Source: Tubiluchus corallicola (Eukaryota; Priapulida; Priapulimorpha; Priapulimorphida; Tubiluchidae). From it: a stretch of DNA of 64,000 nucleotides. Below, piece by piece: positions 1 through 12,800 of this stretch (the stretch's first letter is position 1; each line of letters starts with the position of its first letter). The notes below the pieces were generated by a model. The model saw only the letters and a list, made by a program, of their open reading frames with translations, searched no databases and was not told the DNA's origin. The stretch lies in contig JAQGDQ010000515.1 in the NCBI GenBank assembly GCA_030141605.1, forward strand, positions 93,189 to 157,188, given 5' to 3'. The position numbers and the translations under genes are program-made.

Positions 1-225
1 AAATACATAATTAATGCTTAAATTACTGTATCAATTTCTTTATTGGTCTGTTTTTTCATTACCTATTTGCCTTATGTTAACTACTTAATTAGTGCATAAT
101 AGGCTTTGCCTATGTAAACTATTTGTATGTTTGTGAATTTGCCACTGATGATGACAGCAGTAGTCTGTCAAAATGTTTGGCATGATTTTTGACTATGTGA
201 ATGGGAAATTTTAATAAAGTTGTTT
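1..225 (+). mobile_element. Penelope-like repeat end (family F), left copy
   Basis: Positions 1-225 are the reverse complement of the repeat at the right edge (63598-63800), over 200 bases with scattered mismatches. It includes CTGATGA, then GACAG...CTGTC pairing, then AAAA. This is the layout of a hammerhead ribozyme core, known from Penelope-like retroelements. The rest of the element lies left of the window. Confidence 0.5.
145..183 (+). ncRNA. Hammerhead-ribozyme-like core (degenerate)
   Basis: CTGATGA (145-151), stem II GACAG (153-157) with CTGTC (165-169), then AAAA where GAAA is expected, and a 3-bp ATG/CAT stem III closed at 183. The base after the stem is G, where active hammerheads have A, C or U. 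Together with the loss of the core G, this predicts an inactive copy. Confidence 0.35.
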
Positions 226-233
226 TGACTATA

Positions 234-686
234 CAGTCAGCCTCGGGTATAAGGTACTTTCTCGCTTATAAGGGACACACCTACACAGGTCTTGATTTTT
301 TGTAACGTTGTTCCTATGTAGAATTCTTTGTATATAAAGTGCTCAGATATAAGGGACAATATCTTCAACTCCTACATAATAGAAACCCAGGTAAATCACC
401 TTGCATATAACGGATCAAAGCAAAATTGATTGATTTTTAACCTCAATTTTTCGCAAACTCGACCCTAGAACAGCTCGGGTTCCGCGGTCACATACATCTC
501 GCATCACTGAAGGAGCTTCTTACATACCGTTTGCATTGAATGTGTAGCAATAATCCATAAAAATATGGGTAAAAGTACAGGTCTAGATACACCCTCGGTC
601 TGACTCAACTTCGGCTATAAGGAACATCGGATATAAGGGACGATTTTTTGCAGTCCGGAGGTGTCATTTGTATCCGAGGTTGACTG
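234..686. mobile_element. pogo/Tigger-like MITE T1
   Basis: A 453-bp non-coding element flanked by TA (232-233 and 687-688). Its terminal inverted repeats begin CAGTCAGCCTCGGGTAT at the left and CAGTCAACCTCGGATAC at the right (reverse complement). TA duplication and CAG-start ends are typical of pogo/Tigger MITEs. It lies in the HAUS1 intron. Confidence 0.75.
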
Positions 687-790
687 TAATTTAAATTACC
701 ATACCTTGTACCATAAAATCTGTAAGTTTAAATTAACAGCAGGTAAAAGAACTGTTGATTAGTGATCACCGGCATCGTTTGATGTTTCAG

Positions 791-3171
791 CTACATGCTG
801 GCTATCAATCATTTGAAAGCCGAAGCACGCAAGATGACCAGAGCTCGAGAAGCTGAGACAAGGTGCCTGAATCAGCTTCTTGGACAAACTACAAAAGCTG
901 TTCAGAAACTGGATGAACACGAAAGGTGAAGTGGCTTCATTATTACTTTTATGTATATACAGGTCATCGTTGACTTACGACCACAACAAGACGACCTATG
1001 ACTACAGTCAGTTTTGACCACAGCAAGCGACTTACGACCACAATCAGTTCTGACCATAGCAAGACGACTTACAACCACAATCAGTTCTGACCATAGCAAG
1101 ACGACTTACGACCACAATCAGTTCTGACAATAGCAAGACGACTTACGACCACAATCAGTTCTGACCATAGCAAGACGACTTACGACCACAATCAGTTCTG
1201 ACCATAGCAAGACGACTTACGGCCACAATCAGTTCTGACCATAGCAAGACGACTTACGACCACAATCAGTTCTGACCATAGCAAGACGACTTACGACCAC
1301 ATTCAGTTCTGACCACGGCAAGACGACTTACGACCACAATCAGTTCTGACCATAGCAAGACGATTTATGACCACAATCAGTTCTGACCATGGCAGGATGA
1401 CTTAAGACCACAATCAATTCTGACCACAGCAAGACGACATACGACCACAGTCAGTTCTGACCACAGCAAGACGACTTACGACCGCAGTCGGGTCTGACCA
1501 CAACAAGACGAATCACTACCACAGTCAGTTCTGACCACAGCAAGACGACTTACGACCACAGTCAGTTCTGACCGCAGCAAGCCGACTTATGACCACAATC
1601 CGTTCTGACCACAGCAAGACGACTTATGACCACAATCAATTCTGACCACAGCAAGACGACTTACGACCTCAATCAGTTCTGGTCAATTGTAAGAGGAACT
1701 GGATGCAAGTCCGACCCGTATGTTCAAGCGGTGCACTCCTTCATGTATGATAATGTGTGTGTGTGTGTGTGTAAAACATGGATATACAAACATACAAACA
1801 AACTAAAGATAAATCTGATTCAAGATTAGTACATGAGCTGCTACAGTTAAATCAAAACCGGACCCAATCGTAAACTGTAGGTCAAAACAATTTACACTTT
1901 AAAATATTGAAAGGAAAGATACTGTTTTTTTTTAAAATTACTTACGTGAAAGAATTATTACCACACAACCACAATTTCACGTTCGCGCCACTAATTCTTC
2001 GTTGTTACATGCATTTCGCCATTCGTTAGTTAGACGGGCACTAGCACCTGCACTACGGAAATGCACTGCACAAGAACAGCTGCTGTACCTCCCAGTTCAG
2101 ATGTGTTAGTTTGTGATGAACTACACACGTTCGACAGCTCATGCGTCAGCACAGCGGTAAATTTAAAATTTGAATTTTTATCTTAAAACTTGCATAGTTT
2201 TAGTACAACACACTGAATATCTTACAGAAGCACTGTACTTCAATTTTCGCTTTCGCAAACATGTGCAACACACTCGTGGAATATTTTTGCTCTTGAAAAT
2301 TATGTTAGTTTGTGATGTCATCAATAGTTGGGCTCGCCCGCCGTTAATAAAGTTTTTAACCTATTATTTTGTTACCAGAAACACTTTTGCAGTATTAATC
2401 GTGTTAAAATGTATAATTTTTATCAAACTTGAAAATGGGGTAGTATATGAAAAGTCATCCTGTCTTCCTTTAAAGGTAAAGAACAGTTGCTTTAACTTTT
2501 AAATATTTATCACAGTAGGAAACTGAGGTACGATCAATGTGCGTTAGTTTTTTTTATATAGAAGCTAACCCAAGCAAGGTCAGTGGTCACTCGGGCAAAG
2601 GGTTGCAATAAAGGTGGAAATATGAACAGTTCGTTAATTGATTAAGGTGAACAAAGAGAGAGAGAGAGAAAGGAGAGAAGGGAGAAAGAGAGAGAGAGGA
2701 GGAGAGACAAATGAAAGAGAAAAAGCGCGAGAGAGAGAAAGATACATCTGATACATTTACCATCCTACTGTACATTTGGATAATGTGATAAAATTAAAGT
2801 TTGTAAAGTTAATAGGGTTTGTAAACAAGCCCCTTGTCACTAACTAAGCTGTAACTAATGGCCGTGTTGCAAATGTCGATAAATCATGTTTCCAAGACTA
2901 CAAACGCAACTGTAAAATGATGCCGTCTCGGGTAAACATCTATCACGCAATTCAACGCAATAAATTTGTAGCGATTAACATACCTGTGTTATCAGATTCT
3001 ACTACCAATTAACCCAGTTCATTACTGGGAACTTCACACCTGATTTCTGCAACTCCTGCGCAATCTATAATCCTGTCCAAACACAAAGAACAAAGAGACA
3101 CACACACAGACTCTCTCTTTCTCTCTCTCTCCCTCTCTGTGTGTCTCTCTCTCTCTCTCTCTGTCTCTCTT

Positions 3172-3219
<48 letters not shown>

Positions 3220-3714
3220 TCTCTCTCATACATTATTATTAATTTTCAAATATATAAAGAATTATTTGTGCGAGACTGTGAATTTGTTGTATCCTATTGC
3301 ATAATTTGCTGTGTCTCTATGAAACTCCTCAAATAATTTGTGATTTTTCTTTCTTGTAGAGCACTAGATGAAGCCGAGAAGAGAGACTTGACTAAACGCA
3401 CCGCCAGACAAGAACGAGAAGCGTCGTACCTTCGGAGAAAATGTGACGAATACAAATCGCGCATTCGCAAATGCGAAAAGGCACTGTCAGAAGTCGGCAC
3501 GCCTCCCGAACTGTTCCATTCCGAGCTCGTCAAACAGTCCAAACAAATTGAAAAAATCCGCGAACAAATCGAGCCGCTAAGGCAGGCGATAGACGCGTAT
3601 AATAACCTGCCGGCCGACGTCAATCTGGCAAAATTAAAAGTGGAAGAACTTCGGTGTAAAGTTGATGATTTGGAAGCCGAATTGTGTGAGAGTGTAGCTG
3701 CCATTCACATGTAA
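791..3714 (+). CDS. HAUS1: HAUS augmin-like complex subunit 1, C-terminal two exons (5' part lies left of the window)
   Basis: Two exons join in frame: 791-925 (acceptor tgatgtttcag, donor gaaag|gtgaag) and 3360-3714 (acceptor ttcttgtag, stop TAA 3712-3714). The junction codon AGA is split 2+1. Together they encode the last 163 residues or so of a charged, heptad-rich coiled coil. HAUS1 is about 280 residues in vertebrates. The C-terminal pattern (SKQIEKIREQIEPLRQAI, then LPADVNLAKLKVEEL and DDLEAEL) matches vertebrate HAUS1, which has LPNPSLAQVKIEEAK-like and DSIEAEL segments there. HAUS1 is a subunit of augmin, which recruits gamma-tubulin to spindle microtubules for branching nucleation. 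The intron is 2.4 kb and holds a 37-bp minisatellite, a TTAA-flanked MITE and GA/CT tracts. No canonical AATAAA is obvious just after the stop. The family match is from memory of the human protein, not from a search. Confidence 0.83.
978..1690. repeat. 37-bp minisatellite in HAUS1 intron
   Basis: About 19 copies of a unit reading gacgacttacgaccacaatc then agttctgaccatagcaa, with point variants (cacagtcag, tgaccacag). The short ORFs crossing it are artefacts. Confidence 0.95.
1851..2469 (+). mobile_element. TTAA-flanked MITE, family B, full copy
   Basis: Flanked by TTAA (1847-1850, 2470-2473), about 619 bp, non-coding. It begins with AAACCGGACCC and ends with CTGTCTTCCT. Near-identical copies occur at 10634-11269 (+), 23882-24484 (-) and 47357-47890 (-), with pieces elsewhere. 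TTAA target duplication is the piggyBac signature. The superfamily is inferred. Confidence 0.75.
2655..2746. repeat. Interrupted (GA)n purine tract
   Basis: Imperfect AG/GA repeats, almost pure purine on the plus strand, in the HAUS1 intron. The rest of 2755-3100 shows nothing recognisable. Confidence 0.85.
3108..3231. repeat. Interrupted (CT)n tract
   Basis: CT repeats with GT and TTT interruptions, about 130 bases upstream of the last HAUS1 exon. ORFs on both strands here are Leu-Ser and Arg-Glu artefacts. Confidence 0.9.
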
Positions 3715-3865
3715 AAACTGCCGTTTCTCTTGTATGTGTTAGAGCATTTCAATCGTAAATTAATTCGTGAAACAGAAAGTAAATGTTATTTATTTTTATA
3801 GCCAGTAAATTTTCTTGTGTTCTACTTGAAATGTTGAACTGCGAAAGTTTTGGATGCAGTCAAAT

Positions 3866-3935
3866 CAAATCAATTTATTTCACTCCAGCAATAGATATAC
3901 AATACATAAATATATACAATATGAAGGGAAAAAAA
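3866..3935 (-). mobile_element. LINE 3' tail remnant
   Basis: On the minus strand it reads gagtgaaataaattgatttg followed by atttg. This is the tail style of many CR1/L2-like LINEs (repeated TTGAT). Only the tail is visible, just after the HAUS1 stop. Confidence 0.4.
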
Positions 3936-4007
3936 TGTTGATGAAGTCAAATTAACTAAATAAGAGTTGCTGTATGACACCTTGAAAGCTTGGCTTGTTA
4001 AGGTGGC

Positions 4008-4772
4008 ACAAATGAGTGAATGAAAGAATGGTTAGGGTTAGTAGACATGATGGAATGGAAAAAATGGTAAGATTAGGGATAGGAAGAAGGAAGGGAGGGG
4101 AGGATGAGTAAATGAAAGAATGGTTAGAGTTAGTAGACATGATGGAATGGAAAAAATAGTAAGATTTGGGATGGGAAGAAGGAAGGGAGGGGAGGATGAG
4201 TAAATGAAAGAATGGTTAGAGTCAGCAGACATGATGGAATGGAAAAAATGGTAAGATTAAGGATAGGAAGAAGGAAGGGAGGGGGATGAGTAAATGAAAG
4301 AATGGTTAGGGTCAGTAGACATGATGGAATGGAAAAAATGGTAAGATTAGGGATAGGAAGAAGGAAGGGAGGGGGAGGATGAGTAAATGAAAGAATGGTT
4401 AGGTCAGCAGACATGATGGAATGGAAAAAATGGTAAGATTAGGGATAGGAAGAAGGAAGGGAGGGGGAGGACGAGTAAATGAAAGAATGGTTAGGGTCAG
4501 TAGACATGATGGAATGGAAAAATGGTAAGATTAGGGATAGGAAGAAGGAAGGGAGGGGGAGGATGAGTAAATGAAAGAATGGTTAGGGTCAGTAGACATG
4601 ATGGAATGGAAAAAATGGTAAGATTAGGGATAGGAAGAAGGAAGGGAGGGGGAGGATGAGTAAATGAAAGAATGGTTAGGGTCAGTAGACATGATGGAAT
4701 GGAAAAAATGGTAAGATTAGGGATAGGAAGAAGGAAGGGAGGGGGAGGATGAGTGAATGAAAGAATGGTTAG
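4008..4772. repeat. 93-bp minisatellite
   Basis: About eight copies of a G/A-rich unit (gatgagtaaatgaaagaatg at its start, ggaagaaggaagggaggggg near its end). The Ser/Pro/Leu-rich minus-strand ORFs 3952-4414 are translations of this repeat. Confidence 0.95.
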
Positions 4773-4892
4773 GGAGTAGGCTTATAGAGCTTGGAGATAG
4801 GATGTAGCTTAAAATAGCAAATATATTATACACTTAATATACAAAAAAACAATTGATAAAAAAGACAATTAACAAGTATATAATTGAGTTTG

Positions 4893-5530
4893 TTAAAAGG
4901 ACAAGAAAATCCTGAAGGCTTCAGAAAAATCGCCTTAAAATCATATTACTTTACAGCTATTTTATGCGTATATCGTACTCGTGCTGAAAGGAATTCTCGT
5001 TTGTTTTCATTTTAAATTTCCCTCAATGCTGTTCTGATAGCGCCATTACATGACGTTATATACGCACAACGTAAAACAGGGGAAGAAAAGAAAATGCTAA
5101 ATTATGTCCCAAAAAACTTTTCATGCAAAATTATATTAGGAATTTCGCTTACCAGCTGGAAAGACTTATGTAACTAGAAATAATAATTTAAAGTGTTTTC
5201 ACCAATTGGTAAAATTTGTTGACTCGCCTCCAGGGTGCGCCACTCACTAAACAAAAACGTATTTTTAATCTTATTGACAAGATACAGTAATTTAAAATTT
5301 TACTTAGTTAGTAACGTGTGGCCATCGGATGCTCTGATTATTTTTTCAAACTTTACTCGGTGTTATCTGAACTTGTTTCAAATGACTTATCGTCAAAATG
5401 GCTGCATCTAACGGTCATTAGGGGAGTTTAAATTTACAAGCGTTATACAGTGTTACTGCCGACGCAAGCCCCGTGTGTAAAAAAGCAGTACGTAAGTGGT
5501 ACAAAATTTCAAGACGAACTTCATGTAAAT
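4893..5530 (+). mobile_element. Interspersed repeat family A, copy 1
   Basis: About 640 bp, AT-rich, non-coding, opening just after TTAA with AAGGACAAGAAAATCC. The same sequence recurs at 38886-39513 (-), 40025-40610 (-), 40612-41590 (+, interrupted) and 60737-61225 (+). It is probably a non-autonomous DNA transposon. Confidence 0.7.
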
Positions 5531-6110
5531 AGAGAGTTTTATTGTGCTTAAAAACACCGTGAAATGTCACTAGTTGCTTCATGTGCTGAATCAAGCCCTT
5601 TCCTCAATCAAAGAATTGGGATCGTTCCCTTTTTTCTTGAAATTGCTGCTTTTTTTCGGGGAACTGCTATCAGCGTGCTTCGTTTTGCCATGAAATTAAA
5701 GTTTGTTCACTTCCAATGGTTAGCAGTAGTGTTCTAATGTTACTTGTTGCCATGGTAACGGCAGCTGTTCCTTACAACCATTATGGATCATAATGTAATG
5801 CACGAACATTATCATGCAGTAAACATTTTAATACTCGTTTATTTTAAACTTTAAAGGTGGTATACACTAGTCAATACGTTCAGCCAGACATTAAACGTTC
5901 AATACGAAGTTCAAATGACTTTATTACAAATTTTGCTTGTAAGAATGCAAAATAGTCAAATTACCGATTTTTTCAATAAATAGTAATTAGTTACAGTCAC
6001 ATAGTTAGTTAAAAGGAATTAAATAAAGCACATTTTGATTGATTTTTCAGGTTAATTTTTTTTACAACTAAAAAATTAATCATTGAAATGAGGTCCTGCA
6101 GTCGTAATTG
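5531..6110. other. Intergenic, no feature seen
   Basis: AT-rich sequence between repeats in the HAUS1-RPL17 convergent intergenic region. No ORF, RNA gene or clear repeat was recognised. Confidence 0.6.
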
Positions 6111-6119
6111 TTGATTTTT

Positions 6120-6572
6120 TCGCATTTTGCTTTCATTTTATATTTCTAAATTTTTTTCGTATTCACAATTTCTTTTAGTTTTTCATTTTGTATTGCTAAT
6201 TTCTTTTTAATTTTTGTTTCGTATTCCCAATTTCTTTTAGTTTTTCATCTTGTATTACTAATGTCTTTTAGTTTTTTATTTCGTATTCCCAATTTCTTTT
6301 TAATTTTTTTGTTGCGTATTCCTAAATTCCTTTTGTTTCATATTCCAAATTTTTTTTAGTTTTAGGTTTCGCATTCCGAATTTTTTGTTTTTTTCGTTTC
6401 GTATTCCCAATTTCTTTTAGTTTTTGGCTTCGTATTCCTAATCTTTTCTTAGTTTTTTGTTTCGTATTCCTAATCTTTTCTTAGTTTTTTGTTTTGTATT
6501 GCTAATTTTTTAGTTTTTGGTTTTGTATTGCTAATTTCCTTAAGTTTTTTGTTTCGTATTCCTAATTTATCA
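6120..6572. repeat. ~31-bp T-rich tandem repeat
   Basis: About 14 degenerate copies of a unit containing gtttcgtattcctaatttct then tttagtttt. Variants have cattttgtattgc. ORF 6489-6698 crosses it and is not credible. Confidence 0.85.
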
Positions 6573-6880
6573 TATAGTTATCGATATGAAGTTTCATCAA
6601 ATACTTATCGTATAAACGGCAACACTTGTCAATCTTTTGACAATAATGCTGTCTATCCTTTACTGCTATTAATAGTTGGATGGGCAAAAACAGATTAAAT
6701 CTCAAAGACATAAATAAGTTTACTGTCTGCGCACATTGCAATAATTATTGCGCACGTGTTAATGAAAATTGCTAAAAATGTTGATGCTTATCAGAACGAG
6801 CACGAAAACTTCAAAATTCAAAGAACAAAACGAAATTGAAGGTAACCCATATTGCATGTATTCACAGTTAAATAATTACA

Positions 6881-9800
6881 CTAATCTCTCTGCAACATTT
6901 TCTGTCGAGCCATCTTCTTTTTGGATACTTTCTTCTTGACCGTCTCTTCTTCGGCCGCTTTGGCAACGGCTTGCTCTTTCTCGGCCAGTACGACCTCGAT
7001 GTGACAGGGACTGCTCATGTATGCTGCAATCACAAGCACGAAAATTAAAAAATGCGCAACATGTGTAGTTTTGTGGCAGAACGCACGAATCATTTGAATT
7101 ACTATGAATTTTTTCTATTAATGGTTTAACCTGGGATTTCAAACAAAATTTTTGATGGCTAATGCTACTTTTATTTTGAAAAAATTTTAAATGTATGTAC
7201 GTATTTCAAAATTTACTAATCTTACGCTTACTTTTTAAAGGAAAACCGGACGATTGATCATACTCAATCTCATTCTAATTTACTGTCCAAAATATACATT
7301 TTCTTGCATATAAAAGTTAGCAAATGTTTCTTATATTTGAATAATTAGCTTAGAAAGTTGATTAACGGCTACCGAACACAGCTATTGCTTACACTAGAAA
7401 CTAACCACAGTTTGTGCAATGGCAGGCGTCTTCCCTTGCGCATCAAGCAGATTTGCATAAGTGTTACAGTACTGTTTAAACTCGGGATGTCATGAAAATG
7501 GGCTTTACGTCATATGACCTCAGAAACTAACACTGCAGTTCATGATCATGCTTATCATGGTACCGCCTTCTATTTGTCGGCAACGTGAATGTGACAAAAA
7601 GGCACCGCTGCCAATCATAGTAGATTCACTGAGCCGCGCGTAGCTTTGAAAGTTTAACGAAATTTGAGTATCTGACGTAATTATTATTTAATCTAAGCTT
7701 TGATTTAAAATAGCAGTTTTTAGAGCATTCTTTATTCTGAAGTAATGTTTACACAATCACCTGGTTTTCTTTTACAGCTGCAGTATAATGAACATTAAAA
7801 AAACACATACGGTTTATTCTTCCGTGGGCTCTGTAGGTTCTTCGCCGCATTTTTGGCGCTCGATTCACTTGAATGTGTTCAATCACTAGATGGTCGGTGT
7901 CCAGTCCCTTGTACTCGGCGTTGCTCTCTGCATTCTTAAGCAGCTGCAACAGGAACTGCGCGCTTTTCTTTGGCCACCGACCCTGCGTGCAACCGAACTG
8001 CTTGGCCTGTAAGAAACGAAGTATACGCTTCAGCACGCTGTAAATTGGTTTGTCTAGCAAGTTAATAATAATTTATTGAATATTTAAAATTGATTAATAT
8101 TGACAAATGCAGTTTACATATTTAAAATATTAACGCATAAACAGGCTGTTATAAATAAATCTAAAATCGTAATACATGCATATAAAAATCAGCAGTAATT
8201 AAATCCATCAGTCCATATTAAATTTCTAATTAATTAAAAAGGCTTCTTCATAAAAATATGTTTTAAGAAATAATTTGAACTTTTGAACATGCTCTTGTTT
8301 GTCTGCCTCTATTTGCTGTGATGCAAAATTACTGATCAAAAATTCTAATACAAAAACACAAGGAGGTTTTACAGTGGAGAACCTCAAGTCTGATGGAGTG
8401 ACTTACAATAGAAAAATTAATGTGTTACGATGTTTTTGAATTTAAGTATGCCTAATGATTAACATTTGAAGATCATGATGCTTCATTAAAATAAAGAAAT
8501 TTTATCTTGTAGATATTTTGCTGTCTATTTATCACAAATTATACAAATTAAAAACGATTTTGCTCAAATAAATTCAAACGTGGCTTGATATTTCGGTTGA
8601 TTGGGCCTGGAGATCCTAAAAGTCACAGTGGTCATCGCTGAAGATATGCCGCATTGCTGTCATAGGCTGTTATGTAAACAAATTTAAACTATTTTAGCAA
8701 AGATTTAGTAAAGAGTTTTGACATTTAGGAGAAAAGAAAAGGTAAATTAAATAAACGCTGGTAAAACCTCGGAAAAATGTTACCGAAAATTATCCGAAAC
8801 GTCCGCTACGAAACTTGATCAATTTCGCCGAAACCGAAACTTAACCAAAAATGCAATTATTGGCAAACTGAAAAGAAAATTTCGTTTTGGTAACATCCCC
8901 AGAGCACAATAACCATTAACCAAAACTGCAAAACATAGCGGGTCTGCACAGGTTGATCCAAATTCGTAAGTAGTTTTGATCTTGCATGGCATACGTGATA
9001 TTAAACTTGTACCTAATCTGTTTTTAGATATAATGAATGTCATATGTTACAAAAGCCTTCTGTCAAACTAACTCATTGGTAATGTCGAGATACTGTGTCT
9101 TAGAGGACACAGAACATTACCCCCATTAGACGGCTTACTAAGAGAATAGTTTTGATCAATGTTAATTAATATTGTATGTTTGTCGCACTGTTATTAATGT
9201 TGTTTGTGTATGTAAATATTGCAAAATATATATGTTAACATTTCAATTAACTCTTTCTCCTTTTTTAGGAATTTAAAATACAAGTAAGTACGGTATTCTG
9301 CTTATAAATATGTTTCCCATTTTACTCACGCTTTTACGGCTTTGGTTATTAAAGAAAGGGTAATTTAAGAACCTCGGACCTTCAGCGTCCTCCCCCTTTA
9401 ATGTATCAAATACCTAACAAATTCCGCCCTTTCTCTGCAAATATTATTAATAATAAACGCTACCTGAGCCTTTCGCCCGACTCCGCCATTGTAACGTCTG
9501 AACGGCACGATCTCTTTCTTCTCGCACACGTTTTTCAGGTACTTCACGGCTCGCCTGAGATGCATCCGTTTAACTGCCATTGCCGTTTCCCTGGTGTTCT
9601 GTAATTAAATACAAACACAGATTTAATAGCAAGAACAATTTTACACTGCTCATCAATCACCACAAACTGAAAATTAAAAACACTGTATGTGTGCTTGCAT
9701 AGCAAAATCATCCATCAGCCAACAGTTAAGCTTTTCTAGTTATTCACGTATCCTGAATCTCCATTTCATGAGGATAATTTTGATACCAAGTTCATTGCTC

Positions 9801-12800
9801 TATGTTATTTCTAAGCTGAGATAATCCACGTTGAAGTTGCAGTGCAGGCTATGGAGTGAAAAACATAAACTCGAGAAAATCGCTGTTAAAGTTAGCCATT
9901 GTTTTTCGTCACGTCTCTACAAAACACTTAGCAACCGTACGAAAGTGTGGTTGCTATGAACTTTACAAGAGAAATTGGAGTTACGTTTAAATTCAGTAGG
10001 TGGTCTGGTCTTGTCAATAGAAAAAACCCGAAGCAGAACGACTGCTTCCACGAGCTACAATCAGAGTTTGAAAATACAAGTTTTTTTTACAATTGCAGTG
10101 CTTGTTTCTAGACAGAAAAGTCGGTAACGAATTATAAAATTACATTTTTGGTATTTTTAGACATTTTCCTGATAATTTGATGCTAGAATATAAAATTCCA
10201 CTATTTTTAGCATTCGTTTTCATAAAAAATCGACATTTGACCAAATTATTGGTGCATTCTTCTTTGAAGCATCATTACGTAGATTTAACTATGTCAACTT
10301 ACGGACGGTTTTGGTTTGCAAGCACGCGTATAGAGTTTGTAATTCTTTTCAATTGTAATGACAATAAAATTTGGTTCAGCGTCAGAAAGAAATTATGTTC
10401 AGCTTCGGTCCGGTAATCCAACTTAACTTGATGTTGTATTCCGAATTTAGTTCGGCAGCACATTTGTTTGGTGGGTATCCAAGCAGAAAGAAACTTGGCT
10501 TTGATTCGTTTGCGGAAATACGCCTACGGTGCAACCCCAGTGTGGGAATACCTTTATTACACGCTGCATACACAGAAATGACCAATAATCTGCCTGCCTT
10601 TCAAGAATAGTTTTACTATTCATTTTTCTTTAAAGACAAACCGGACCCAATCTTAAACTATAAGTCAAAACAATCTACTCTTTAAAATATTGAAAGGAAA
10701 TGTGCTATTTTTTCAAAAATGACTTACGTGAAAGAATTATTTCCACACAAACACAATTTCATGTTCACGCCACTAATTCTTCACTGCCACATGCATTTCG
10801 CCATCCGCTGGTTAGACGGACACCAGTGCCTCCATTTTGGAAATGCACTGCGTAAAAAACAGGTGCTGTACCTCTCAGTTAAAATGCTACGTGTTAGTTT
10901 CTGATGAACTGCACACGTTCAACAGCTCATGCGTAAACACAGTGGTAAATTTGAAATTTGAATTTTCATTCATACAACAGACTGAATATCTTACAGTAGC
11001 ACTGTACTTCAATTTTCGATTTCGCAAACATGTGCAACACGCTAGTAGAATATTTTTGCTGCTGAAAATTATGTTAGTCTATGATGTCATCAATAGTTGG
11101 GCTCGCACACTGTTAATTAAGTTTTTAATCTATTATTTAATTAGATTAGAAATATTATTATTTAAATTAATACTGCAGAATCGCTTTTGCAGTATTAATT
11201 GTGTTAAAATGTATACTTTTTATCGGACTTTAAAATGGGGTAGTATGTGAAAAATCATCCTGTCTTCCTTTAACAAAATACCTTTATCTGATAGCCACAG
11301 TCTTAAAACTAGAACAGATATCCAGTAGTAAAACTAGTTTGTTTCCAGCTTTTATGTACAATGCTACAATTTGGCACTCGGCCAACTATTTTCCAGTTAG
11401 CTAATTTTGCCTTTTTCTATAAATAGTCACAACTCTAACAACCAAACATCAATAAACTACATAATACAGACAAACACGGCCAAATCACGTTGAAAACACC
11501 GGTTCTCGCCTGATCACCGAAGTTAAGCAACGTAGAGCCTAGTTAGTACTTGGATGGGTGACTGCCTAGGAATACCAGGTGCTGTAGGCTCGCGGGATGC
11601 GCACACTGTATCTTGACACTAGGCGGAGGAGCTGTACAAGCAGCCAACGGCTAGAGGGCGGGGAGGAGGTCAAGTGACCCAACGGCCATGTGTAGAGGAG
11701 TAACTTTCCAAGTCAGGAATGGAGCCCCGAAGGCGGATCAGTGCAGCATGCTCACTGACTCCGGCAGCTCCTGCAGCCAACCTGGTGCCAAACGTATCGC
11801 TCTGCTTTCCTTTGGACTACACCAGGGAGGAAGAGAGGGGTTCCTGTTGTCTGGGCAACTCAGGATCTCCATACACCTTGCCCAGGCGGGCGCCCTGGAG
11901 ACGTTCAAGGATCGGACTGCTCAGCCACAGTCAACGCTGCAGCTCCATCAATGTGATGAATAACTGACTCTTTTGGCGCACACTCCTTTGTCTTCCGAGA
12001 CAGAAGGATGCCAACCGCAGACAAACATTTGAAAACTGCCCTGCAAAGTGTCCGAAACTTCTCTATTATCATACTTACTTTAAAATGGACTCGCAAATGT
12101 GACCCACGGGCTTTGGCAGCTGCAAGAACGAGAAACACAATAATTACACATTATGACATAATAGAAAAAACCTATTTTAAAAATTATTTTCCAGCATTTC
12201 ATTTACTGTTTGAGTGTCTGTATATAGGGTCATGATTTTTTACAACCGATTTTGGTAACTGGGGGATAAAAAATTACCCCCACCATAATTCGTAAATTAC
12301 TTTTGATAAAGCGCCGCGTTTCATTAGTAAACAGCAACAGCATAATTTGTGGTTATGCTGACCACCATAGGATACATTATACCTCTGCTAAAAGACATGT
12401 GACTTACTAGTAATACAAAATTTAAATTCACTTAGTTACGTTCCCTTATCTATGCTGGAATAACTGTGGACAACTGACATTGCTAGCGCGTGTGCAAAAA
12501 TCATTGTTATTTTGAATTTATTGTCTACTACTTTCTTCTTTTAGGTGGAGTAATTTGAGTAACTGACATTTTGTTTTATCAGATACATCGCCCGTATAAT
12601 GTATAGACAAGCGAAGTAAAGTTTCGACAATTTTAAAAAATCGACATACTGCATTATCACTTTTATTTCGTGGTGAGACAATGTGCCTAAAATAAATAAC
12701 TGAAAGTACTTTGTGTACAAAACATATTTAGAAAAAGTCAGAGAAAAGGTTTACTGGGATGCGTACGGTAAAAGGGTAAAATGCACAAAAAGTGGTAACC

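Noticed and set aside
8620-8680. Intronic C/D-box snoRNA in RPL17
   Set aside because: A GCGATGA on the minus strand resembles a C box, but no CTGA D box with pairing ends was found.
11905-12138. Minus-strand ORF of 77 codons
   Set aside because: Contains RPL17 exon 2 ([10 protein letters not shown]) but reads through its donor into the intron; only 12079-12119 is coding.
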